64,000 nucleotides of DNA from Melieria omissa (GCA_963971225.1 OZ020267.1:30631298-30695297), one strand, 5' to 3'. Numbered from the stretch's first letter, positions 12,699 to 24,984 are shown. Notes: generated by a model not told the origin, from the letters alone. A program made the numbers and translations.

Positions 12699-13045
12699 TA
12701 TAATTAGTTGCACTGTTTTCCAATTTAAAAACACAAATTAGAAACCAAAATGAATAAAACATTGATTAAAGAACAATTTTTTATGATTGAAGTTTTAGTT
12801 TCACTATTTTGGAATTAACCGGGAAAAAAATTAAAAACCAAAATAGAGAAAACATTGATTGAAATAAACAATTTTTATTAGTAAAGTTAGTAAACACAAA
12901 TTAAACACAAAAATAGAAAAAACCTTGATTGAAAAATAATTATTTTTTTTAAGCAAAGTTCCAACATTAGTTGCACTGTTGTTGGAATTCAACGACACAA
13001 ATTAAACACCAAAATAGAGAAAACAATGAATAAAGACTAATTTAT
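12699..13045 (+). repeat. Tandem repeat, four partial units of ~75-120 bp
   Basis: The motif aaacacaaattaaacaccaaaatagagaaaac(at)tgattgaa (in variants) recurs at about 12725, 12830, 12893 and 12995. The longer units also carry ttagttgcactgttgttgga. Confidence 0.75.
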
Positions 13046-14420
13046 TAATACATTTGTTGGTGGTAAAATATGACAACTAGCTGAAGTTTTTAATTTTAAT
13101 TTTAAATAAATTATTAAAATTTTCAAATTTAGTTTTTATTTTTTTTATTAAATTTTTTAAATAAATAAGATGATTTTTCTATACTTCAGTGCAAGCAAAG
13201 CTTTGTGTTGAGAGATTATGGGATTTCCTCATCGATTTTGTATAATCTCAGTGCCTTAGCAGAAGTTTTGAGAGATTTCAATTTGGGGATTTCAATTTAA
13301 TAGTTTTTTAGGTATTTCGTTGATTTTTTAATAACATTGTAACTTCCATTGAACCGACAACGCAAATTTGATAACTTTTAGCAAATGGCAATGTTTAAAA
13401 ATACATTTTTGATGAGAATCGTTACTGGCACTGAACTCTTGAATATTTCAAGCAAAATTGTATTCGCGTTTAGGACAACACGTCCATTTTGGTAGCCGTA
13501 CTTTCAAAGTGGTAGAGGACTTTTTTGGTGCCGGCATCAACACCAAATCGACGTCAGTCTGGAGATCAAACCTAGATCTAAAGTTACAAGTTGGTTGTAT
13601 TCGAAATGGAGAGGTTAATGGTTTCGACAGTACATTTTGATTATTGCTTTGTAGAAACCCAAAAGCTGACAACCTCACAACTCCGATCGTATGGGAGACG
13701 CCCTCTGGTGGTCAATTTCTGAACCTTAATTAATTTTGTATTTTTTGTACTCAAAAATGTTGGCGATCGCTGAATTAATCATTTAAATCGGTGCAGCAGT
13801 TTTCGAGATACGATGTTTTCTCGCTTACTTAACTACTACATTTACAAGTGAGAAGCCAATGGCATAGAAAATTACCAATTTTGTATGGCAACTCCCTTAA
13901 GACTTGGAGATAGCGGATAGGTATGTTTGGAAGAAACATTCGGAAGGGAAAATAAATGGGTATCGGTCATACATTTGACACGTCTGGGAGCAACCTGGGA
14001 GCAATGGGAGGCTATTGTGTAAAACCGGCCATTTTGTATGAGAGCCCCATTAAGGGTTGGAGATAGGGGGTGAGTGTGTTTGAAAGAAATGTTCAGTAGA
14101 GAAAACTAGTGGGGGTCAGTCATAGATTTTAACCCTCTAAGAGCAACTTCTGACTAGCTGTGGAGCAATTTGTCGAACTTTCCCAGCTTTTTTGTGAACT
14201 TTGACCTCGATGCGACGCCATTTAGCCCCTTTCTAGTCCCAAAATTTTTTAACTCAAGCACTTTTTCAACAAACCGCATAAAATTATTGAAATCATTGAT
14301 TTTTTATTAAATCTTCTTAAGCAACTTATTCTTCTCCCATAAGTTCTTTGGGTTAAAAGAAACAATAAATGAGATTCGAACTACTCTACGAGCAACAATA
14401 TTGAAGCTAATTCCTAATAA
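13046..14420. other. AT-rich non-coding DNA with a two-copy repeat
   Basis: No gene recognised. The frames at 13448-13678 on both strands have no known similarity. The part 13878-14150 holds a two-unit direct repeat listed separately. Confidence 0.45.
13878..14152 (+). repeat. Two-copy ~150-bp direct repeat
   Basis: Copies at about 13878-13998 and 14031-14152 share the pattern attttgtatg, cc(c/a)ttaag, ttggagatag, tgtgtttg, aagaaa, ttc, gaaaa, tggg, tcagtcata and gagcaac in the same order. Confidence 0.7.
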
Positions 14421-16020
14421 CGCTTATTTTGCAACATAACAACAACAACAATTATAATATTTGCCTGCAAGCAAAACAAAACCAACCATTAAATCCTCCA
14501 ATATTTAATCTAATTTTAGCAATAAAACATTTGATGACACACGACGCCATCAGACAACATGAAAAAGTCAGTCAGGCAAATGTGGTTCAACGACGCAGTC
14601 AGAAAAAACTATGGAAAAAACTTGCTAACTGCACGAAAGAAGACAACAAAAAACGTCAAAGACGCCAATGAGCGAACCAATTGACATCGTCATCGTCATT
14701 GTCGTTGTCGTTGTTGTTTGAAGTAGCACTATCAGCGTCATTATCAACGCCATCAACGGCACCGTTACCACCAATGGCGGCAGCAGCAACAACAACAACA
14801 ACCGCACCACTAACAGCTGCATGGCCTTTGCGTCGACCCGCAATCACGTCATTGCCATCATCATCAACATCATCATTATGATCATTTTCAATGTGATGAT
14901 GCGCTACATTATCAGCACCGCTGCCAACATCAACGTCATCCACCATCCACCTCGACCATCACCACTCGCCCAGCCAGCCATGGCAGCCATGACTGCCGCT
15001 CGCCTTAGCTTTCACTTGCTGGCTGTTGCTTGTTGTTGAGGCTATTGCAGTTATTTGTTCTTGTTGTTGTTGTTGTTGTTTTTGCTGTTGCATTTTTATT
15101 ATTGTGATTGCCCATAACTGTCATCGCAATAAATTTTCCATTTTGCACGAGTACCCACTTTTATTATGGCTGCAACGGCGCTGGCTGTCGGTTGCTGGCG
15201 TTGTTGCTGCCATCTCTGTCGCAGTGCATTACAGCGGCAGCCAGTGTGGCTGCTGCTGCACATTTTTCCAACGCTTAAAGGAAACGCCATTGTCATCAAC
15301 ATCATCATTGAGATCATCAACGTTGCTGTTGTCGGCGCTGCCGCTGCCGCTGCCGCTGCAGCCTGTTGTCCGATACTTGACTAATGTTTGCTAAAATAGA
15401 AAAGAAATTGCCAGCGAACGCCGACTGCGTCCTCTTCGGCTATGTGCAGTGCATCTTTCTGACGGCGCGCACTCATCGACCGATTGCGAATTGCATGAAA
15501 AATTTGAATTTGCGCTGCGCAACGCAGCGAATGAACCAACGGACGGACGGACGAACGGCTGCATGGACGGTTTCATGCAAATTGCAAAACGAAAAATGTA
15601 AACTACAAAACAGACAACTGAAATGACAAGGACAAACACTTCAACGTTGGCGCTGGTGTTGCCACTTCGGTGGGTGTTCAGTTGAAGTTTGATGAGTTGA
15701 CCTTTTTTGTTGTTGTTGTTGTTGTTGTTGTTAAATATGAATTGCAAATTTAATTGTCGTCAATTGTTATCCATTTGGCTTCAATCATTGTAATGAGAAT
15801 ATTGCGAATATTTGTTTTTTTGCAGCTGTTTGTTTGAGGGTTTTATATTTAGTTATTGTTGTTGTTGGTTTTTTCGTTTTGGCTGACATTATTTGCATCA
15901 AATTCGGTTAGTTAGTGGCTGCCGTATTAATGTCAACAACAATTTTGCGTATTTCTGACATGTCAGATTTGACACATTATTGATCAAAGTGGTTCGTATG
16001 AATTTTGCTGCAATTTTTAC
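14421..16020. other. Low-copy non-coding island, triplet-rich
   Basis: Contains CATCAT/ATC-type, CAACAA and GTT repeats (for example 14770-14790, 15057-15082 and (GTT)8 at 15709-15732) and one ACGG tandem near 15539-15552. The long frames on both strands at 14625-15394 follow these triplets and show no protein family. It could be intronic or untranslated sequence. Confidence 0.4.
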
Positions 16021-16118
16021 AAAATAAAAATATTTCATCAATAAGTTATTTTAATATACGGCAAATTTAATATTTGTTTTTCAGAAAAACTTTATTTACA
16101 GTTTAACTTTATTTACAA

Positions 16119-16608
16119 AGTTGTATTTGTAATTTAGTCATCAACTTAAAAGACTAAAGAAGCAAGAGAAATTTAAAAGTTATTTGTATTTGTAATTCAG
16201 TTCTCGGAAAAAGTGACTAGAGACATTATGATTTTATTGGAAATTTGTTCACATTTGTAAAGTGGCTTTGGGAAATTCATTCAGAATTTTCGTATGTTAT
16301 AAAAAAATACAAATATGGTTTTCTGAAACAATTTTCATTTACATTTGCAAAACAAATGCAAAAAATATTTGTATTTGTAATTCAGTCATCAGCTTAAAAG
16401 GCTAAAGACGCAAGAGAAATTCAAAAATTATTTGTATTTGTAATTCAGTTCTCAGAAAAATTGACTAGAGACATTATTATTTTATTGAAAAATTTTTTAC
16501 AAATTTTTAAAGTGACTTTAAACATTGCCATATTCTTGGAAATCAGAATCAGAATCATCAAATCTTCAAAATTTCCGTATTTTATAAAAAAATACAAAAA
16601 TGGTTTTA
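16119..16608 (+). repeat. Two-unit tandem repeat, ~245 bp
   Basis: Copies at about 16119-16325 and 16363-16608 share ttgtatttgtaattcagtcat, aacttaaaaggctaaag, gcaagagaaatt, agttctcggaaaaa, gactagagacatta and ttataaaaaaatacaaa. Confidence 0.85.
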
Positions 16609-17793
16609 TATAATGAAAAATGTTTAAAATTACACTTCTTTTTTAAGCCATAAAGATGGCATACTTTCTTCTCTTTTTTCACTTTACCTGGGAGCATAGG
16701 GCCTCAATAATACTATTGCTTCATATTGCATACGTTAATCATTTAAAGTTCTGCCAGACTGGGTGATTAGCACTGTGAGGCACACAAGGAGGAAAGGTTT
16801 GGGGGTTCAAATACAAAAATTAATGGTGCAAAATATGGTTTGGAATGAAATTGGCCTCAAAATTTGTACGCAAGCCCCCCAAAATGAAATCCTAAGCTCA
16901 ACGCTAGCAGTCCTAAAGGATGTGTTTGCACAGTCCGCAGTCCCCTAGAAGAAACACCTTCGTATGTGAAAGTTTATTACTGGGTTGTGCAGAGCGCCCT
17001 TTGTGTATCCGTTGCTGTTCGGTGGTGGAATGGTTGAAAAACGCAAAGGTTGTTGTCTTGGATGATGTACTCGCTGCGAGATATTTCCGTTAGTCCGAAC
17101 TGACACTGCTAGTGATGTTGTTGTTGCTCTAGTAAGACTACTAATTATGAAAGTCTGCCGCGAGCTGTTTATCACAACTAATTGTAATGGAAATAATAGG
17201 AGCTTCACAAAAATAGAAAATGTGATTGTTTAATGCTGAACCGATGCAAAACAATTGAAAAGAAAAATAATTCTAAAATTAGTAAAGTGTGGAACCAGCC
17301 AGGTTGGAATCGAGTCCACAACCTCGGAGATGGAGGCTCAGTGCACTTTACGTTGGACTACCGGGGCGGTTCCATTAATCAACTGAAATTCTGCCATGAG
17401 GAGTTAAGTGCTGCCATCTGTCATTCCTTTGAAGCGACGTCTTCTTATGATAAAAGTTTTCAACTGAGTTGTATGAACGAACGCAGCGGATCTTAAGCTG
17501 ATAGCCAGGAGCTGAATAAAGCAATGGATTTGTGTCTTCGATGAGCATTGCGCATTTTTCGTTGCTTGATTACACGTAACGAGTCGAGTGACGAGACATC
17601 AAAATGGTACTAGGCCGAAAGAAATGGGATAGCGAGCAAAAGCGACGAGTTGTTCAAACGTATTTTGACACGTGGCGAGTCAGTTCGGTTTTACAATGCA
17701 CAAAATGAACTAAACAACTCGCGCAATTAAACTCAACCGAGCGAAAAGTGGTGTCTGACGCATTCCGCATGTTACGAGCGATTCCGCATGTGA
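16609..17793. other. Non-coding DNA before the LTR element
   Basis: No gene recognised. It includes a possible tRNA-like segment at 17291-17373. A ~19-bp direct duplication (attccgcatgt-acgagcg, 17760-17797) lies directly at the 5' truncation point of the Gypsy-type frame. Confidence 0.4.
17291..17373 (-). repeat. Possible tRNA-like/SINE head
   Basis: On the minus strand the 83-nt segment starts GGAACCG and ends TGGTTCC, which can pair as an acceptor stem. It contains an A-box-like TAGTCCAACG and a degenerate B box GACTCGATTCC. A standard anticodon arm is not clear. This is either a tRNA pseudogene or the head of a tRNA-derived SINE. Confidence 0.4.
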
Positions 17794-19632
17794 CGAGCGA
17801 AACTGTGCAGTGCTCCAATTCTGGCCCTCCCCGTGCCTGGGGAGATGTTTGTGCTGGATACAGATGCAAGCGGGAATAGTATTGGCGGTGTGCTATCACA
17901 GATAATAGACGGCCAGGAACAAGTGATAGCGTACTACAGTAGGGTTCTATCGAAACCGGAACGCAACTACTGTGTGACACGGAGAGAACTGCTGGCGGTA
18001 TTGGACTGCGTAAAACACTTCCACAAATATCTGTATGGACAAAGGTTTCGCCTGCGCACAGATCATGCGGCATTGAGATGGCTCCTGAACTTTAAGGATC
18101 CTGAAGGGCAATTGGCGCGGTGGATCGAGCGACTGCAGAGCTACGACTACGCGATAGAGCATCGCAAGGGCAGTAGCCATGGAAATGCCGATGCCTTGTC
18201 ACGCCGTCCGTGCAAAGTCGAATGCAGGCCGTGCTCGCGAGCCGAGAGCAAAGAACAGATAGTGGACGCCCGGTTGGTAAGCGTCAGGCCAGAAGAAGAG
18301 TGGTCTGCGGAGAGGCTACGAAAAGAACAGCGTGAGGATGCGGATCTTGCAAAAATCGTTGAAAGCAAGGAGGAAGGCGCACGTCCAGACTGGCAGGAGA
18401 TGGCCGGTGAAAGCCCGATTGCTAAGGCTTACTGGGCACAGTGGAAAAGTCTGCGGCTGAAAGAAGGATGCCTGTACCGCGAATGGGAGAGCGCGGATGG
18501 TCGTACCAGCAACCCCCTAATGGTAGTGCCGAAATGCAGAATCAACGAGGTCATCGAGGCATACCATAACGACTCCAGTGGAGGGCACCTAGGCATCACC
18601 AAAACCGTCGCCAAAATAAAAAGACGATTCTACTGGGTAGGATGTCAGGAGTCTGTAGCCGAGTGGATCAAGAGCTGCGACAGATGTTCAGCCGCGAAAG
18701 GGCCAACAAGAAAATCTCGAGGCCGCATGCAGCAGTACAACGTGGGAGCGCCCTTCGAGCGGATTGCTATGGACGTCGCCGGCCCATTCCCAACTAGCAC
18801 TCAAGGCAACAAATATGTGCTGGTGGTAATGGATTACTTCAGCAAATGGCCCGAAGTGTACCCCATTCCTAACCAGGAGGCCACTACAGTCTCGGAGAAG
18901 CTGGTAAACAACTGGGTAGCCAGGTTCGGAGTTCCGTTGGAATTGAACTCAGATCAAGGCCGGAATTTCGAGTCTGCGGTATTCAAGGAAGTGTGTGAGC
19001 TACTGGGGATAAAGAAAACGCGTACCACTCCTTTGCACCCACAGTCCGACGGCATGGTGGAACGCTTTAACCGGACACTGGAGGAATACCTGCGGAAAGT
19101 GGTAGGCAGGAATCAAAAGGATTGGGACACGCACATCCCCCTGTTCCTGATGGCGTATAGGTCAGCCCCGCACGACACGACATCACTCACTCCAGCCCGA
19201 GCAGTGTTCGGCACAGAGTTGCGGTTACCCGCTGACTTGAAGTTCGGGGTAGTCAGCACGACGGGAGGCGCTAAGACGGACTACGTGGTCAATAAGCGGG
19301 CGGAACTGGAGGAAATTCACCAGTTTATAAGGGGCCGCACCAAACTGGTCAGCGATAAGGCGAAAGCCAGATATGATCTACGGGCCAACTCAGCAGGGTT
19401 TCAAGAAGGCGATTTGGTAATGCTCTACAACCCGCAGCGGAGGAAAGGTTTGTCTCCGAAACTTCAAGCGTCATGGGAAGGACCGTACGAAGTCGTGACT
19501 AGGATTAACGACGTGGTATACAGGATTCAACGTTGCAGCAATAGAGGCGCTAAGCTGAAGGTAGTCCATTTGGAGCGCCTGGCGCCTCATCACAGCGGAG
19601 CCTCGGCACTTGTTCGGGACGAACAAGTCTAA
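17794..19632 (+). mobile_element. Gypsy-type LTR retrotransposon, RNase H-integrase frame (5' truncated)
   Basis: An uninterrupted frame of about 610 codons from the 3' part of a Gypsy/Ty3 pol polyprotein. It opens with SAPILALPVPGEMFVLDTDAS (the RT-RNase H junction; RNase H copies out and removes the RNA template). The RNase H region ends near NADALSRR. An integrase HHCC zinc finger follows (H at about 18565 and 18589, CDRC near 18680). The catalytic core has D at 18772, D at 18952 and E at 19060 with DD35E spacing, then a GPY-type C-terminus (WEGPYEVV). The reverse transcriptase, protease, gag and 5' LTR are absent: a stop at 17791 precedes the frame. The frame is GC-rich beside AT-rich flanks and undamaged, suggesting a recent insertion. 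No envelope frame lies between the stop and the LTR. Confidence 0.93.
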
Positions 19633-19705
19633 GTGGTGGGCAGTGTAACGATGAGACAGTCTGTCGCTGTGCAAAGCAACCCTGCCGCTACGTGCCGTGC
19701 TATAA

Positions 19706-19816
19706 CCCAATCTGGCAACGACGGCCGCGATAGTAACTTTTAGTCCAATCTGGCAGCGACGGCCGCGATAATAACTCTTAGTCCAACCTGGCAATGATGG
19801 AAACTTTTAGTCCACT
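19706..19816 (+). repeat. ~38-bp tandem repeats in LTR U3
   Basis: Three imperfect copies of ccaatctggcagcgacgg plus ccgcgataataacttttagt. The third lacks the ccgcgat part. They lie just upstream of the LTR TATA box. Confidence 0.85.
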
Positions 19817-19856
19817 CCGGAATGTGCGGGAACGATCTGCGCGATGGCCTGAGAGG

Positions 19857-19892
19857 TATAAAAGGCAGCCGGATGCGGCGCAGCGAGTCAGT
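19857..19892 (+). promoter_or_regulatory. LTR core promoter (TATA box and initiator)
   Basis: TATAAAAG at 19857-19864 is followed by the arthropod initiator TCAGT at 19888-19892. The putative +1 A at 19890 lies 33 bases from the first T of the TATA box, the normal spacing. Confidence 0.75.
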
Positions 19893-20080
19893 CTGGTTTT
19901 GACAAGGGAAGTTGCCACACGGAGTAATTAAGCAAATACTTAAGTGTACGAACAGTAAAGTGTAAAACTGTGAATAATAAAAACTGTGAATAATAAAGTG
20001 ACTGTTGGTTTTGAATTGGCTGCGTTTAAGAAACTGACTGTGTTTTATTTTCAAATTACACAATCCAGAGATACGTAACA

Positions 20081-21300
20081 GCCCACTAGACGTAGTATTC
20101 GTAACAGTATGATAAATTTTCAAATTTTTCGAATCGACATATATACCTACCTAAAACGAGGAATCTACAAGCAGGCAGCTATAAATATAGAAATATTTAG
20201 ACTGCGATTTGAAGTCACAGTATGTTGAGACAAAAATTTGATGACCATATTATATATTGAGATATATTGCATTGATGTTTTTGCTGATCTTCCACATATT
20301 GCATCTTCGGTGCAAGAACATCAAAACTTAAAACTACACCATTCCGAGAAAATTCGATTTTGAATATTGTCAACACAGACACTTTGTGTATCTCTGGTGA
20401 ACAAACACACAGAGTTGCCATAAATTCGAAATTTGATCCGACGTCCTTGCTCCAAAAAAGCAATAAGCCCTGCAACTTTATTAATTAATTTTAACTTAAT
20501 ATCAACTTTAAATATTTTAAGCTCTTGTAATTTAATATTCCACTTCAAATACTTCAATCACTTGGCTTTCTATATTTGTAAATATGTCAATATTATTGCC
20601 CTATAAAGGCCAATACTTTCCCCTTGATATTTCAAACAAAACAATTCTCTCATAAAGGTTACTCGTCTCTTGTTAAATAACAACGTTCACATCTAAATAC
20701 CTTCGAGCAATTTGCACAAATTTAATAATCGTTTACGAAATTTGTGTACAAATATTTCAGCTATCATAAAATAAACAAATTATGCGCGTAGGCTATGGCA
20801 AAATATTGCGCAATATTGGTGAATTTTGCACACTTGAACGCGAGCATTGAACACGCGCCACCGAGCTCGCTTTGTAAACAGGGAAGCGGAAAGTGTATTT
20901 ACGGCACGAACACGAGTTGCCGTTGCCGTTGCCGCTGCCAACTGTAAACAAAAGCCGACAGAGTCAACAGCGCGCCGGGTAATCAATAAGGCAGACAGAT
21001 ATGACGGAAATATAGTGTGGCAGCATTGGCAGTAAACTGCTTTTGTAACGTCATGCAGCCTTTTAGTTCAGGTTACAAATATTGACACGATTTGTGAAGC
21101 TATTATTGAAGTCAAAGTGAGGTTAGGTATGCAGAATGTTAAAGGCATTTGAAAACAACAAATTTAACTTAATGGACTTTAGAGACTTTATCGAATCGTA
21201 TAATGATGTACAGTAATGTACAAAGTTTCCAACAATGCGAAATCTTTTAGTGTGCTGTGAGGACAGTGCAATGTATTTTGAAAGTTGATTTGAGTTGAAT
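20081..21300. other. Non-coding DNA
   Basis: AT-rich sequence without a recognisable gene. A more GC-rich patch at 20780-21000 gives short frames on both strands (for example 20780-20986) but no known protein. Confidence 0.4.
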
Positions 21301-22335
21301 TGATGTAATAAAATTATAAAAAAAAAATACGTTAATTTTCGATATTTTGTTAATTTTGTATTCTCTACCAAAAATTGCCCGATAACCGATTATAATAACC
21401 TATTAAAAAATGTGTTTGAACCGAAGCCAATGCCAATAAATCTTTTGAACACTTCTATTATGTTTCATCAGTGATTGAGTGAAAACAATTTTTGTAAAAT
21501 GTTGCTATATTTTTTTCAACCGGATGTCGTCTTTCGTCGAGCTTTCGTGAATTTAATTGCTGTAATGAAAATTATAAGAAAATAATTTGATTTTCAATAT
21601 TTTGTTAATTTTGTATTTCCAACCAAACATTATCCGATACCTAACCGATTAAAAAATTTGTTTGAACCGAAGCCGATTTACCATTTGAACACTATGAATG
21701 TTTTTCATCAGAGGTTGAATGAAATTTATTTTTGTAAAATATTGCATTATTTTTTCAGCCGGGCCGAAAGTCAACATCGTTTAGCTTTCGTGATTGAAAT
21801 TTATGGAATATAAATAATGGTAAGAAAATACTTTAATTCTCAATATTTTGTTAGTTTTGTATTCCATAACAAACATTGTCCGATACCTAACCAAAGTGCA
21901 TTAAAATTTGTTGTTCGTTTTTACTGAAGCCGAAGTCGATGTCGATTAATCTTTTAAACACTACTAATGTTTTTCATCCATGATTGAGTCAGAACCCTAA
22001 AAATTGAATTAATTTCAATTATTAATTAATTAATTGAATTTCAATAATTACAACAACAACAACTTCATTAATCACAAGATAATTTTTTTTCACAAAAGTC
22101 AATGTCAATCTTTAATCTATTGAACACTGAAAACTTCAATAATTTCAGTCAATTAAAACTTCATAAGTCATCAAATTAATAAGTTATCAGTGGTCAATAA
22201 ATTTTATTTTTACAAAAGCCAATGACAATCTTTAATCTATTGAACACTGCCAATGTTTGTCATCACTAACTCACTCATGACTCAGAATCTTAAAAACTCC
22301 AATAATTTCAGTCAACATAAACTTCGATGATATAT
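21301..22335 (+). repeat. Tandem array, ~235-265 bp units with partial copies
   Basis: Units start near 21301, 21567 and 21810 and share caatattttgttaattttgtattc, ccgatacctaaccgatta, gtttgaaccgaagccgat, ttgaacact, ttttcatcagtgattgag and ttgtaaaatattgc. Shorter units (about 22088-22200 and 22201-22335) keep aaaagtcaatg(t/a)caatc, tttaatctattgaacactg and aataatttcagtcaa. Confidence 0.85.
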
Positions 22336-23784
22336 TTTAGTTGTATTGGAGGGGCACCAGGGCAACCTTGCACCACAGATTATTTACGACGCCAGCTCGC
22401 AACATGTTGCAGCGTTGTTGTGCAGAGCACTGAAGCAAATTAAAACACAACACTTAACCAGCGTTCGTCGTTGTCAGCCTTGAACGTTGGCTGCGCATTA
22501 GTGGTAAATGTGCCTTGTAATATGCAACTGCAGTGCGTTGTTTATGGCGGCAAACAAAAGCACATTCAACATTCTACATTCCACACGCTGCATGCCACAC
22601 ACCCGGCGCTCGGCGCCAAACCAAGACAAACAACAGCTCCGGCAACAACTCCGGCCACATTGCAGGTAAATTAATTAATATCCGAGCAATTGCATCGTAT
22701 GGAAGATGACATTGCGTGTTGCTGCTAAGCCGGATTTAAGGGATCGCGTGCAGTGCTGGTCGGTGCAGCGCGTGTTGAAGCTGTTTATTGCACGCGCCCC
22801 GATGAAGCCTTGGTTTATGGCTGACATGCCCATTAATAAAATATGCAATCGACCAGCGCCGCTACTGGCAGATAATGGCAACCAATGCCGCGAGCCACCA
22901 AAGTGTGTTACGAACTAAAGTGGTCAGGGACAAAGTGGCCTCAAGATACTTGATTGTGTTGCGTCATGTTTAAGAATAAAGTTGTTGAAAAATTAGGTAG
23001 ATAAGGTGTGTAGAGAAGGCTGTCTTCAATCAGAGAAGACATGAAGACGCACCTAGACCAACTTAGTCTATTGTGGTAGCTCGAGACCAAGTCCTACTTA
23101 CCTAAAATTTGAACCATTTGAATGATGGATGCCAGCAAACCTCTCTAATCAAGTGTCAAAATTTCATAACTCTAACTTTATTGGTTCGAAAGTTATTAAA
23201 AAAAAGGCGGAAGCTGCAATTTTAATGAAGTACAAAAATTCCAATTTATTTGAGTATCAGTGTTTTAAATAATAAAAAGTTACAAAATCAATAAAACGAG
23301 GATAATGACATTTTGACACGTGATCAAGGAGATTTTGGGTTTTAACATACTTACTTTTCAAGAAAATTCTATATAAATTTTCAAGGACATAAAGGATTAA
23401 AATTTTCAAAGGACGTTTTTCATATCCTTTTTTAACAAATAGATAAAAAAATCAATTTTATTTAAATTCTTGAGCCTCTCCTCTTTTAATTGATATACAT
23501 ATCGCCATATTCTAATGAGGTTAAGTATTTTTATATTTTTTTTTAATTTTTTTTTATTAAAATTTTGAAGTCCTTTTAGAGCAAAGGATATATAAATAAA
23601 AAACAGAGTACGCAGTATTTCCATGTTTGGTCTCTAGTTTCACGCCCATATGCAATTTTTCCGGTGTGAAAATGTTTCTTTTTTTTTGTCGCACGGTGTA
23701 ATATTCACCCTTTCGCTACAGATTTTTACTGGGAAAAGTTAAAATTTAAAATTTTACGTTTTAAGCTTCTATGTGGTTTTATTA
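22336..23784. other. Low-copy then AT-rich non-coding DNA
   Basis: The part 22340-22950 is GC-balanced and looks low-copy, with open frames at 22471-22674 and 22706-22918 that match nothing known. The rest is AT-rich, with no feature recognised. Confidence 0.4.
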
Positions 23785-24524
23785 TCAGGTGTACAACTTT
23801 GCTTCCGCCGTTTTCCGATAGGTGGCTGTACCGGCTGTGGCTGGTTGAAATACATAGATGGTAATGCCTTTAAAGTGAGTGTGGACAGTGCCTAACGAAT
23901 TGTCATCGCCGTTTCAGTGACAGTTGTTCTTGTTTTCTATTATTCACGCTCGAAAATGTCCGTTTATGTGCCCAATTCTCGCCATTTGCGGGAAGTTTTA
24001 CTTTTCTGTTACAATTCGAAAAAAAAATGCAGCTGAAGCGCATCGAATGCTCTCAGAAACTTACGGTGATGCTGCTCTGAGTGAAAGAACGTGTCGGGAG
24101 TGGTTTCAACGTTTTAAAATATCAAGAGCGACATGACAAAGTCATCCTCCAACACGACAATGCTCGGCCTCACGTCACAAAAGTGGTCAAAAAGTACCTG
24201 GAAACGCTGAAATGGGAAGTCTTGCCCCACCCGCCGTATTCCCCAGATGTCGCCCCTTCTGACTTCACCTATTCCGTTCGATGGCACACGGCCTGGCAGA
24301 TCAACATTTTCAATCCTTCGAAGAATTAGAAAAATGGATTACTTCATGGATAGCGTCAAAAGAGGACTCCTTTTTTCGAGCCGGGATCCGAAAATTGCCG
24401 GAAAGATGGGAGAAAGTTGTCGCTAGCGACGGACAATACTTTGAATAATACATCTGTAAGCACTTTTTCGCAATAAAGCTTTTAATTTTGGAAAAAAACG
24501 GCGGAAGCAAAGTTGTACACCTGA
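23785..24524 (+). mobile_element. Internally deleted mariner element B with intact TIRs
   Basis: The termini 23785-23814 and 24495-24524 are perfect 30-bp inverted repeats starting TCAGGTGTACAACTTTGCTT, flanked by TA on both sides (the mariner target duplication). The 740-bp element encodes a broken transposase. It begins MSVYVPNSRHLREVLLFC at 23956, shifts frame at a run of nine A, and continues AAEAHRMLSETYGDAALSER and CREWFQRFKIS. The central part, including the GD(E)TW block, is missing. It resumes with QHDNARPHVTKVVKKYLE, PPYSPDVAPSDF and, in another frame, KLPERWEKVVASDGQYFE. It is non-autonomous but could be moved in trans. Confidence 0.93.
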
Positions 24525-24984
24525 TAGCAACATTCCATAAGAAATATTTTAATTTTTATACTCGGACCCTGTATTTTAGAGTGTTTTTCTATGAGAGCAA
24601 CCACATCGTTGTGGCTGTAATAATTACTTAAACATAAAACTTTTTACGCATAACGAAAATTTAATTATTTCTTCATTTACTTTCACCAAAATTTAAAAAA
24701 ATATTTAAATTGAAAGAAAACGTTAATGTAAAAAGTTATCAAATTTTTCTGCTTCTTCTTCCTTTACTATGTCAAGATATACCATTAAAAAAACGTGTAT
24801 ACTTCTCTTCTTCAAACTTAAATATGCAGTTTATTAATTTTGTATTTTTCCTAAAACTTCAAACTATTCCAAGGACCAACAAAAAATTTATTCCTGCAAT
24901 CACAGAGTGTTCAGAAGTCCACAAAGTAGCATGTTGCCATATGGCAACAAAATAGCGAAAGGATTAAGTTGAACCCGCTGTTCC
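24525..24984. repeat. Dispersed repeat, copy 1 (24712-24968)
   Basis: The segment 24712-24968 recurs at 57569-57792 in the same orientation: gaaagaaaacgt, tctgcttcttcttcctttac, tatgtcaagatata, aaaaaaacgtgta, ctaaaacttcaaactatt and acaaagtagcatgttgcc. It ends with the perfect palindrome GTTGCCATATGGCAAC (24933-24948) and a GAAAGGATTAAG end. That end resembles the TTAA-adjacent ends of piggyBac-type elements; the other end was not identified. Confidence 0.75.

Larger units (their letters stand above)
19644..20080 (+). repeat. 3' LTR of the Gypsy-type element
   Basis: The LTR starts TGTAACG directly after a purine-rich tract (aagtggtgggcag, 19631-19643) that fits a polypurine tract, and most likely ends ACGTAACA at 20080; a second CGTAACA ends at 20106. 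It contains U3 tandem repeats (19706-19816), a TATA box (19857), an initiator (19888-19892) and AATAAA signals (about 19976 and 19993). The 5' LTR is not in the window. Confidence 0.85.

Noticed and set aside
14625..15394. Overlapping frames of 72-122 codons on both strands
   Set aside because: They follow ATC/CAT, GTT and GCC triplet runs with no conserved domain.
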